NCBI GenBank assembly: GCA_018417955.1
Contig: JACTVC010000001.1
Span: 3,968,001-4,032,000 of the forward strand
Direction of reading: 5' to 3'
DNA: 64,000 nucleotides
From: Laccaria trichodermophora
Taxonomy: Eukaryota; Basidiomycota; Agaricomycetes; Agaricales; Hydnangiaceae
Made by a program: the position numbers and the translations under genes. Below the pieces are notes generated by a model. That model saw only the letters and a program-made list of their open reading frames with translations, did not search any database and was not told the origin of the DNA. The first letter of the stretch is position 1, and every line of letters begins with the position of its first letter. This document shows, piece by piece, positions 45,601-56,675 of this stretch.

Positions 45601-46307
45601 ATTTTTTTTCTTTGCCTAGGGTAATAACAGGGTAGGAATTGTCAGGGTCTTTTGCATTGTTGGAGGGTGGTCACATGACCAATTACCAAAAATGGTCAAA
45701 ATGAAATTTGTAGCCCTACACTATAGCTTCCTGAATCTGTTTGAATTAGATTCTGAAGTGCTTCCATTGTGGAGATATGAGGTAAAGGAATTTCAGAAGT
45801 GTCACTTTTTTTTTTTGTTTTTTTTTTGTTTTTTTCACCATGAAAACAAAACCAAACAGCATAATTTCAGTTTATTTAGAAAGCTCAAAGAAAGGGCTAC
45901 AATTATTGTATTGTGGGAAAAATGACCAAAAAAGGAAGGTGCATGCCCTAGAAAAGGAATTACACTATGAGAGTTAGATATTGTTTAGTGGTGCAAGCAC
46001 CAGTCCCTGACTCTGTTTGAAATAATGTAATTTATACATTCCACCTGAATAATGTTTTATATTACTATTAGTGGCCTGCTCATCATTGAACCACTAGCGC
46101 AGTTCACTCCTCACAGGCCAGCCTTACCAAAAGGTTGTAACAAGTTACAAAGAACAGAACAAGCTGAAATTCATGGTAAGCCATTACAGTCAAGCATTCT
46201 CTCTCTGTTCCAAAATCAGGAATTTAACATCATAGGCCATGAGAACTTGGTATGTATGGTAGTTCAAATGTTCACCAGCAAAAGAGAATACAAACGAGTG
46301 CTCAAAG

Positions 46308-49300
46308 TAGGGACTGTCATGGATACACCCGGGTATTAACCGTACCCGATCCACGGATTTTCCCACCCACGGATCAGATAAGGCACAGTACAGATATATC
46401 CGTGGGTAAAACGGCCTGAGTGGCTGAGGACATAGCTTTAGTTATATAAATGGGTGTATCTCATTCATTTCTCATCCATTCTTTACAAAAAAAATTGTGT
46501 TATGAAGCGAAAATTCAGAAGAATTCATATTCAAACAAAATTCATTCATATATTATCTAAATTGAGTACATTAAAACTAAAGTTATCCATATATCATAAT
46601 TTGACATCTTTCCCCTCATATAATGCTGCTGTGACTGAGCCTTGATCACAGAGTGTGTTTTGGGGTGTGTATTAGCATGCCTTGGCCACTCTGAAACTTG
46701 ATATTCAGGTAGAGGTATTGAAAGAACAATTTTGGTGACATAAAGTGTTACAAAAAGCTATTCAAGAGGAAAAGAAATCATTGTCCATCTTTTTTTCAAT
46801 CATCTGCATAACTTTATTGAAGCCTGGGTAGATTTAATCCAGGATCCAAGTGCCATTTCTGCTTTGAATGTTTGAGAGTTGATATTGTGCTGGGTGAATT
46901 GATCTGACAGCAACCAGTGGAGAATGCTCACTCTGCATCCACAGAAGTAGCTGCAACAAATGTTGAAAATAAAGGAAAATAAGTGTGAATAATGGTGCTT
47001 ACCTGGGGCTGAGCAGAAATCAGAACCCATTCATGAGAATCTTGGTCAGGACTGTGATGCATTGTGCCAGTACATCATATAACCTCCCATTTCCTTGATT
47101 GTTTCCGTTGCTACCCTGGGTTCATCAAGGTAGGTTTGAATGTGGTCCTTGACAAACTGATTTTCTTTTGGTGCATATCATGATCGCTTTGGCTAAAAAT
47201 TCAATTGAATAACAGGATTTCAAAGATATTTTTATCAATTACCTTGTTTTCCTCCTCTCTCAGCTCATTCTCCTCTTCACCTGCATATACACTGTCCCAG
47301 TAATCACATACTATACTCTTTATAGACTTGATTTGTTGGAGGTCACAACCATGGTCTTGAAACCATTTGAGTTTGCGATCAGGACACATCACTGGTGAAT
47401 ATATAAGAAATAAATGTAGAAATTAAGCTGGATTCTTACCAATGGCGACTATATAAATATCACAGGCTCCAGAAAAGGCAGAATACTTATCAACAAGAAG
47501 AACTGCAGCATGACAAGCAACCTGAACAACATTGGCAGGGTTGTTCTCCTGATCATCTCTTGCACCAATCAGCCCTTCACGTAAGGTTTCTAGAGTTGGG
47601 AGAACATCCACAATGAGTGGTGTTTCTGCAACTGAGAAGATTTTTGTAATGTCACTAAAAAGCTGGTAAAGTGGAATATTTAGATTTCAATCTTGAATAC
47701 TAAATAAAACATACCAGGAGAACCTCTTGCACATCAGAAGCAATTTCCCATTGTTCCTCTGTTAAACGATATGCTTGTAGTCCATTCAATGATACAGCTG
47801 TAAGTTGCTCAATAATGTCGCAGAAATAGAAATGAGCATCCAAGCATTCAAGATCATAATTCCACTGAGTTGGAACCTGTTGGGTGAGTGCCCTTTGCTG
47901 GCCATGTAACTCTTCATCTGCAGAAACCAACCTCTCAAACTTCTCTTTCAGAACAGCATTGTCATGAACACAGCGAGCAAGGCCAGCAACCTGCATGAAA
48001 TTAAAAACTGCATAGGAGGTGGGAATGAAACTCACCTTTGGAAAAATCTGAAGAGCTACTTTTTCTTCTCCTGAGTCAATGATAATCCCTTTGGCTGCCA
48101 TTTGCTGAATTGCCTTCTCTCTCAATGTCTTTGCCACCTTTTCATTGTGTACCATTTGCCCCTCATCATTCTCTGCTTCATCTTCCTCAACATCTGCCTC
48201 TTCAATGACTGCAATCTCCTCCTCATCCTCTGAATCATCACCCTGTTCAAGAACAATTTCCTCTCCTTCACTAAAATCCTCAACCTCTCCCACTCGACGA
48301 AATCCTGCACCCACATTCTTTGTACCTGCAGTAACTTTGACACTCTTCTTTCACTTTGGCTTTTTGAAAAAGAAGGATATAAATATCTGTGAATGAAATG
48401 AGGCTGAGTTAATAAAATATTGAGAAATATATATAGCATCACCTTAGCAATCAAATTTACAATATGAGCCAGACAGCGAAGCCAAGCATCTTCTCCCCAG
48501 AATGTTGGTATTTTTTTAGGAAGTACCCTTGCTAAGGAATCACAGTTTGATGCATTATCCATGCAAAGTGAAAACAGCTTGACCAAAGATCAGAAATTGG
48601 ATAAATAGAGATCAAAGAAATGCACACCAGTTCAGTAAGACCAAAACGTTCCAAACAATCAAAAACAACCTGGGCTAAATACTCTCCATCATGCCTTTGT
48701 TTGAGGCTAAAAAGTGAGTCAGTTTAAACTAAGATGCTAACCAACTTATTTATTCATACCGTATAAATTCCAGTATTGCACGATGAATTGAACCATTCTG
48801 ATACCAAACCACAACAAGCCCAAGATATGATGAGACAATTGGAGAGGTCCAACCATCAAGTACAAGGTGGATAGCACTGTTCAGTGACTGTCCTTTCATT
48901 AGCAACTTGAATTTATTGGATAAGAAGAAAAAACAGTACCTTGAAGTAATTCTTGACATGAATTGACATGTCAAGATAAATTTGATTGAGATCACAGCTG
49001 ATCGTATTGGGACTGTGAGCTGCAGTTCCAGGGCGAAGCATTTGGACCTCCTTCAGATAGTCAGGATCAGAGACCATGTTAAATGGATGTGCACTGGTAG
49101 CACAGTGCTGTGCAAGTAGAGCTTGATGACCTGCTACAGAGTATGGTATAGGAGCATCATCCTTCAGTTGCTTCTTGGAGATCCCCTGTGCCTGAAGACA
49201 TGCATTCATCCCTTTCAACATGTTACTAGTACCTTCCACAGTCTTTGAACATGGCCGAACAACTGCAGGATGCTTATCTGGATGTGACTTGCATCTAAAC

Positions 49301-49943
49301 ACATAAGAGAGAGAGAGAGGCTCTCTCTTGGATCCAAAATTACGCTGGAGGGAGACTGAATAATGGTTGTATGCATCAGAACACCATGTTGTCTTGGCAG
49401 CAGCTACACGAAAGAATTTACAATTTTTTTAAAAGTTGAAATGCCAAGGACTCACCAATTATGTCCTCATCTGACAACTCCCAGACCTCCAAGTCACTCT
49501 GTTTATTGATTCCAGGTGCTGCAGCACGTTGGCGACGTTTTATTGGTGATACTAGTACTGGAGGAGCTGAAATATCCTTGTCTAAACTGTTTGTGTCGTC
49601 ATCAGATGGGAAATTGAATTTTTCTGGTGAAGGGCTTGTGTGATGGCTGGGAGCAAAGGGCAGGTTATGATTTGGACCCCTTCCGCGAGCAGCAGGGACA
49701 GGGAGTTGTTGCGATGGCATAGCGTCGTGGGGGCAAGAGGCAAAGGGAGCTGAGGACACAGATAACACACTCTTATCTATTCAGGGCAGGTACGCTCAAA
49801 ATATCCCAAAGACATCTAAAAATATATAATTTACCCACGGATACCTGCGGATAGTCTGGGTAGTTACCCGAATCCATCAATTGTATCCAAATATGGGTGG
49901 ATTTCGGGTTTACCCGGGATTAGCCTATCCATGACAGTCCCTA
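46308..49943 (-). mobile_element. hAT copy 2 (3636 bp)
   Basis: Ends TAGGGACTGTCATGGATA on both sides, then subterminal CCCGGGTA/TACCCG motifs. GCTCAAAG flanks it at 46300-46307 and 49944-49951, a perfect 8-bp hAT duplication. It carries one collinear minus-strand transposase gene and is the uninverted version of copy 1. It sits in the left arm of P2. Confidence 0.92.
46800..49720 (-). pseudogene. hAT-superfamily transposase, copy 2
   Basis: The first ATG in frame is at 49720. Exon 1 encodes a Ser/Pro-rich N-terminus ending WELSDEDI; intron 49455-49404 (GTGAGT...TGTAG). The next exon has a BED-like finger region (WCSDAYNHYS...FRCKSHPDKHPAVVRPC). Then come the catalytic blocks LVLDGWTSP (about 48885), SLCMDNASNCDS (48569-48534), CLAHIVNLIAK, an acidic insert, VPTQWNYDLECLDA (about 47880) and CPDRKLKWFQDHG. 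The C-terminal SVDAE-x-AFS block holds TGA at 46930-46928 just after the conserved Glu. A one-base shift follows before FTQHNINSQTFKAEMALGSW. Family role: cut-and-paste with a D,D,E active site and C-terminal dimerisation. The stop and shift should disable it. Confidence 0.82.
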
Positions 49944-52533
49944 GCTCAAAGGAAAGAACATAATGGTGTCATCAGCGAAAACAGGAACACTCAGGAATGA
50001 TCAATGGAACATACCCAAAATTTGTGGGAGCGCCATCACAGGACAGTTGGCAGAGAACATGTTTTATCGTTCTGACAAAATCCTCCTCCATTTCAGAGTC
50101 AGGCATAGACTACAAAAAGTCAGACTTAGACCACACAGTTTACTGATATACTACAAAAGACTACAAAAGTCAAACTTAGACTACAAAGTTTACTAATACA
50201 CTACAAAAGACTACAAAAGTCTATAGACTACCAAGTTTACTGATAGACTACAAAAATGTCAGACTTATACTACAAAGTTTACTGAGATAATACAAAAGAC
50301 TACAAATGTCAACACCTTGCACTTCAACTACATGATCAGGGTTAGGACCAAAAGGTTATCCAAAGTCAACCTAGCTCTATGGCCATCCATCCCATCTTGG
50401 CACATATTTGATAGGAAAATGGCTAGGGAATATACAGATCCACTGCAGGGACCCTATGTATTCCATTTAGTTTGAGGAATTCTATGCAAAAGAGAGTATG
50501 AGAGCCATTAGAAGAGTTTGTCCTGTCCACTTTTTCAGACTAGAAAAGTTTGTAGTGTCCACTTTTTTTGACCACTAAAGAATATCAGAAGAGTTTGCAG
50601 TGTTGCATTTTCATTTACAGATGTTTGTGGTTGACATGTAGTTTATGGTGTCTTTGGCCCTATGTAGGTTATGGGGATGAGGTTGAAGGATTGCCATCAT
50701 ATTGCCAGTGCTGCAGCATTATCATGCACAAGTTGTCTTTCACATTAGGAAAGTCCATTCTAAGCCTTGATACCTACTGTCCTATCTAAAAACATAATTA
50801 TAAGTTCATGTGGGGATATGGCTGAAAGATTGACATGACATCACCAGTTCTTGACATCATGACCAAGTTGGCTTTCACACTGTCTGCTTTCACATTCATA
50901 GCTACTGGCCTGTCCCAAACATAGTCAACTTTGATACAGCTCTTTGATCCTAATGTAAAAGACAACTTGTGCATAATGTAAAAAACCAATGCTGCAGCAA
51001 TGGCAATAGGTCAATCCATAATGTCAAGGACATTACAAACTACATGTCAACTACAAACTTTTTAAATGAATGTTAATCCTTCAACCTCATCTCTATAATC
51101 TAGACAGAATCAAGGACACCACAAACTAAATGGCAACTTGTAGTTTTAAAAAGCAGACACTAGAAAATTTTCTAATGAAAAAGTGCACACTACAAACTTT
51201 TCTAGTCTCAATTTTGACCCTAACCCTAACCTTAGTTTAAGTCCAAGCTTTTGGAGTCTTTTGTAGTATATCAGTAAAATGTGTAGTCTAAGTCTGACTT
51301 TTTTACTATGTAGTCTTTTGTAGTGTCTTAGTAAGCTTTGTAGTCCAAGTCTGACATTTTTGTAGTCTATATATCAGTAAACTTGGTAACCTATGGACTT
51401 TTGTAGTCTTTTGTAGTGTTTTAGTAACCATTGTAGTCAGAGTTTGACTTTTGTGGTCTTTTATAATTTATTAGCAAACTTTGTAGTCTAAGTCTGACTT
51501 TTGTAGTCTTTTATAGTGTATCAACATAGAAAATATACCATCTATAAACCATATAAATAAGGTTTATAATAGCTTAGGTACAACAGATGAGTCTAACTTT
51601 TTGTAGTCTATCAGTAAAATTGATTGTCTATATCTAACTCTCATAGTGTAATTCCTTTTCTAGGGCATGCACCTTCCTTTTTTGGTCATTTTTCCCACAA
51701 TACAATAATTGTAGCCCTTTCTTTGAGCTTTCTAAATAAACTGAAATTATGCTGTTTGGTTTTGTTTTCATGGTGAAAAAAACAAAAAAAAACAAAAAAA
51801 AAAAAGTGACACTTCTGAAATTCCTTTACCTCATATCTCCACAATGGAAGCACTTCAGAATCTAATTCAAACAGATTCAGGAAGCTATAGTGTAGGGCTA
51901 CAAATTTCATTTTGACCATTTTTGGTAATTGGTCATGTGACCACCCTCCAACAATGCAAAAGACCCTGACAATTCCTACCCTGTTATTACCCTAGGCAAA
52001 GAAAAAAAATAGCCCTAGGCAGCAATGAAATACCAAAAATATCACCCTGGGAAAGCAATGAAAAACAGCCCAGGCAGAATGAAAAATAGTGCTAGGCAGG
52101 AATGAAATAGAAATGATATGGATATGAAACAGAATTGAAATGAAAAATAGCCCAGGCAGGAATGAAAGAGATATGAAACAGGAATGAAATGAAAAATAGA
52201 CAAGGTAGGAATGAAAAATAGTGCTAGGCAGGAATGAAATAGATATGAAACAGAAATGAAATGGATATGAAACAGAAATGAAATGAAAAATAGCCCAGGC
52301 AGGAATGAAAAATAGTGCTAAGCAGGAATGAAATAGATATGAAACAGAAATGATATGAATATGAAACAGAAATGAAATGGATATGAAACAGGAATAAAAT
52401 GAAAAATAGATGAGGTAGGAATGAAAAATAGTGCTAAGCAGGAATGAAATAGATATGAAACAGAAATGAAATAGATATGAAACATGAATGAAATAGAAAT
52501 GAAACAATACCTTAAAAAGACTCAGGACTCTCT

Positions 52534-55500
52534 TCAAACTTCTGTTGACTGGCGCGAGAGGAGGAGAAACCTGGATGAACTGGATCTCGCAGCCCTCACA
52601 GCAGCACCATTACCCACTTCGAATTGACTATCTGAAGTAGCATTGGAATCTTCACCTTTCCTGCTTGACAGCGCTTGCACCATGCATATATCCCCTGAAC
52701 GATCAGACTTCGCAACTTTACACCCTATTGCCAATAGGACCGTGACAGGCATGGGGGGCTCATCCATCAAAGCTCTTGGCATTGGTACTATCAAGGTCAT
52801 CATTGCAAAAGGCTCATCAATCCTTCTTGAGAATGTTCTCTTCATTCCCACATCCACCATTCGACTTATTTCCATTGCTTGCATCACCGAGTCACTCAAG
52901 TGCACAGTAACTTTCGACACATCCACTGTACACCTTCAAAACCAGTCAGGTTCGTTATTCGCCACTGGCACCTGTCTTCCCAACCACAAACTCTATCGAC
53001 TTGAATGCACCAGACTGTCAACTGAACACGTGTTTCATACTGCCAACCTAGATACCTGGCATTGGTGTTTGGGACATACATCGAACCAATGCATCCTAGA
53101 TCTCGCTACCAAGCAACTGGCTGAAGGTATGTGTATCGATCTCTCTCAATCACCCCCCAAATGTGACAGTTGCATACGCGGCAAACAGGGTCATACCCCA
53201 GTACCAAAAATGCGTCAGGGAGAGAGATCGAGTCGCAGGTTGGGGATCATTTTTGTGGATTTGACAGGACCTAAAGCTGTGAAGTCTGCAAGCGGTAACC
53301 TGTATGTTATGAACATTGTCGATGACCACCCTAGCCATCCATGGACTTATTGTCTTAAATTGAAATCCAACGCATTATCCACTCTTCAGATTTGGGCTCG
53401 CCATGCTGAGGCTGAGAGTGGAGAGAAAATTGGTATCATTCGCATCAACAGAGGTGAACTCAATTCAGATGCAATGAAGGTTTGGTGTGATACTAATGGG
53501 TATATTCTCCAAACTATGGCACCATATACATCTGCCCATAACAGATGCGCTGAACATATGCATCTTATGGTGATGAATTGCATGCACACTATGCACGCTT
53601 CAACACCTCAAGTCCCTCCAAACCGTTGGGATGAGTTTGCTATGACTGCAGGTTACCTATCAGCTCATACACCTACTCGAACACTTGGAAAGACACCATA
53701 TGAAGCCTGGCATGGTAGGAAACCAGACTTATCCCATCTCCGTGAAATAGGATCTCAGCATTTGCCCTTATCCTCAAAAATAATCCCAAAATATATGAAC
53801 GTTCCTTCGAGTGCATTCTCATCGGTTACTTGCCCAACTTGAAGGCGTATCGACTTTACCATCACGCCACACATCACGTGATTGAATCTTTCCACATCAA
53901 ATTCATTGAATGAAAAGATGACATCCCTCGCCCCCTCTACCCTGGTCATGTTATTGATCTTCCATCTGCAGATTGCCCTGACAACCCCTCTGTTACAATA
54001 CCCCCTCCTTCTTCTGTTTCTTCTTCTCCAAATGTATCAACATCTTCCTCTGTAGTTTCTTCTTCTTTTTCTCTTCCTTCTTCTTCTATGCCCAAGCACA
54101 CCATTATTTCGGATGAGGAGGAGCTCCCTAACAATGCTCAGGGCCAAGTCTGGACTGTATCCGACAATGATGACGAGGTACCAGTCCCTGTACATGATAA
54201 CCCTGCTAATATTGTTCCTATAGGTGATGCCAATGTCCCTTGCCACTCTGCCAGAGTGCCGGCTCCTACAGCCAAGGCAGCAGAGAACATGGGTATCAAA
54301 CATTTGCCCTGTGTGGCACAAGCCATTGTCGAGTCCTGTGAAGCTGGTCGTCACCTCAAGGAACAACATGCACAGGCTAAGTTTGAATGGCATCAGCAGG
54401 TGCTGGACTTATGAGCCTCACTTACTAACATTGATCCACCTTCTTCCTTACATCCTGCCATTCCCTCTGCTGTCCCCATTGACGCTGTCCCTGACAAATC
54501 AATCCCAGAATTAGTACCATTGGATTCCAAAGCAGATTTTGTTGCCTTCTGTGAAGCTTATGCAACCCAACTGGCTTCCCCTTTGATCAACCTTCATAAT
54601 CCTGACGAACCCACTTTTCACAAGGCCATAAAATCTCCAGATTCTGACAAATGGACTATTGGTATTCAGGATAAGCTCAAAAGCCTCAAAGATATGGGAG
54701 TATACAAACTTGTTCCTCGCTCTGACATCCCTACAGGCCAAAAAGTACTCTGCAGCAAATGGGTACTCATTCTCAAGCATGATAAACAAGGTGATCTGGT
54801 ACGCCACAAGGCATGGTATGTTGTTCTTGACTATGAACAGATTTTTGGGCAAGATTATGTCAACACGACTTCCCCAACTGCTTGCATGGAATCTGTTCAG
54901 CTTCTACTCAACATCGTGGCTGCCAAGGACTGGGATCTACAACAGATCGATGTCAAGACTGCCTTTCTTTATGGTCTCTTACCCCCTGACAAAGTGCAAT
55001 ACTTGGAGCAACCCAAAGGCTTCACTGAGCCTGGCAAAGAAGATTGGGTTTGGTGCCTCCAGCGCGGACTCTATGGTATGAAGCAGAGCAGTTGTATCTG
55101 GAACAAGACCATGCATAAAGCTATGTTGAACTGGGGATTCAAGCGACTTCATGCTGACCCCTGTGTTTATTACAGAGTTTCTTCCGTTGGGACTGTCCTG
55201 TCCACTGTTCATGTCAATGATTTTCTGATTGTTTCTAGTACACCTGAAGCCTCTGTTTCCTTTAAGGAGGAGCTCAAGTCACTTTGGACGATTTCTGATC
55301 TCGGCGAAGCATCTTTTTGTGTTGGGATTGCCATCTCCCGAAATCGCTCTGACAGGACCATCTCCATTTCTCAAACTGCCTTAATTGACCATATCGTCCA
55401 ACAGTTTGGACAAGCTGAGGCTGACCCTATCTCGACACCCATGGAGGCTTCCATTGCAAAGAGCCTTACCTGGCCCTCTCCTACCGATCCTCCACCTTCT

Positions 55501-56190
55501 CCCAAGGATTCTTATGAATTAAGTCACATTCCTTACCACTCCCTTGTTGGTTCTCTCATGTACCTGGCTGTTGGCACTCGACCCAATATTTCTTTTGCTG
55601 TTGCACACCTTTGCCAATTCCTTGATTGCTACCATCGTGCACACTGGAATGCCACTATTCGCATTGTCCAGTACCTTAAGGGTGCTCGACTTCTTGCTTT
55701 GACCCTTGGCAGTGATCCTGACTTGGAGCTTGTTGGCTTTTCTGACTCTTCTTATGCTGATTGCCCTGATACTGCCTGTTCCACTATGGGATATTGTTTC
55801 TCTGTGGGTGGTGCTATTTTTTCTTGGTCTTCTCGCCATCAGAAAACTGTCACTAATTCATCTTGTGAAGCAGAATACATTGCCCTCAGCGAAGCGAGTC
55901 ATGAAGCCATTTGGCTACGTCAATTCCTCCATGAAGTACAATTCTTGAAGTCCAACCTTACTGTCGTCTCCTGCGACAACAATGGTGCCAAGTCATTGTC
56001 ATCCGACCCTACCCACCATTTGCATAGCAAACACATCGACGTCTGCCACCACTTTGTTCGCGAGCATGTTGAAGATGGCTCTGTTGCAGTTTGGCACATC
56101 CCTGGCCATGACAACATCACTGACATCTTCACAAAGGCTTTACCCCATCCCGATTTTATGCGCATTCGCCCCTTCCTTGGTCTACATTGA
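52534..56190 (+). pseudogene. pol: copia Pol: protease remnant, integrase, RT, RNase H
   Basis: The frame resumes after P2 (VDWRERRRNLDELDLAAL), TGA at 52625, protease-like FLLDSACTMHIS, then the HHCC finger (WHWCLGH...CDSCIRGKQ), integrase core (FVDLTGP...INRGEL...RCAEHM) and a one-base shift near 53785-53795. TGA follows at 53911, a Ser/Pro linker, TGA at 54412, RT (54520 onward; WVLILKHDKQGDLVRHKAW, IDVKTAFLYG) and RNase H (CEAEYIALSEASHEAIW, KHIDVCHHFVRE, GHDNITDIFTKAL). Two catalytic Asp codons are Asn: integrase position 53447 (INRGE where DNxxE is usual) and RT position 55216 (HVND where YVDD is usual). Clearly inactive. Confidence 0.88.
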
Positions 56191-56427
56191 TGCTTGTGCA
56201 AGGAGGAGCCTTTTCTGGTTGGCATTTCGATTTTAATCTCCTTCACTTAGGTAGATTTCATTTCGACTATGCTAGCTGGTAGCTTTTTCCCACTGGGTTT
56301 TGATGCACCGGGTGCTCAGATTCTACTCTTACATTTCTCCCATTTATCATCCTATCCTGTCCCTCATCTATCCCTCATTTTATTTTCTTTCCTTTTCTTT
56401 CTTTTTCTTCTTCCTCTGATCTACGCT

Positions 56428-56438
56428 TTGAGGAGGAG
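56428..56438 (+). promoter_or_regulatory. copia polypurine tract
   Basis: TTGAGGAGGAG immediately precedes the TGTTG of the 3' LTR. Confidence 0.7.
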
Positions 56439-56675
56439 TGTTGAACACTGCAGCATGATCGTGATCAGGTCTTACATAACACCTTACTATAAATACTGTA
56501 CAGGGGCATATTACTCTCCTCAGTCATTCTATCACTTGGCTGAGGTGAGTATTGTGTCCCGCCATCGTTATATCATTAGTACTCACCCCCATACCTCACA
56601 CAGGGTATTCTAGGTACAGTACTAATGTTAGTTGTTCTATCACTCAGCTGAGGGTATTCTAGTCTATTTCCAACA
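56439..56675 (+). repeat. copia 3' LTR
   Basis: TGTTGAACAC...TTTCCAACA, 237 bp, same length as the 5' LTR, followed by GTCAA. About 96 percent identical to the 5' LTR by eye (ten differences). Confidence 0.93.

Larger units (their letters stand above)
45138..52517. mobile_element. P2: P-family palindrome inside copia, carrying hAT2
   Basis: The ends TTTTAAGGCATTG and (inward) TTTTAAGGTATTG mirror each other. Outer arms 45138-45982 and 51632-52517 are inverted copies (TTTCATTCCTGCCTAGCAC arrays, then the block CATATCTCCACAATGG also in P1/P3). The inner part (50100-51540) repeats the ACTACAAA arrays and the P1 central block (CCATCATATTGCCAGTGCTG at 50693), with the centre near 50860. Removing hAT2 leaves about 3.7 kb, similar to P1. 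Arms are visibly diverged. The exact target duplication was not found; a hairpin GAAATGAGATA/TATCTCATTTC precedes the left end. Confidence 0.75.
43742..56675 (+). mobile_element. Ty1/copia retrotransposon, interrupted by P2
   Basis: Complete structure: 237-bp LTRs at both ends, a 5-bp target duplication GTCAA (43737-43741 and 56676-56680), a primer-binding site, gag with CCHC, then protease-like region, integrase, RT and RNase H in copia order, and a purine tract before the 3' LTR. The coding region is cut by the 7.4-kb P2 (with hAT2 inside) between gag and protease. It has four in-frame stops and a frameshift. Without P2 it would be about 5.6 kb. Confidence 0.92.

Noticed and set aside
51216..51236. 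Telomere-like CCCTAACCCTAAC
   Set aside because: Only two units within a diverged P2 arm; no array and no chromosome-end context.
51992..52537. 181-codon Phe/Ser-rich minus-strand frame
   Set aside because: Translation of the P2 TTTCATTCCTG tandem array; the mirrored array gives similar peptides on the other strand.
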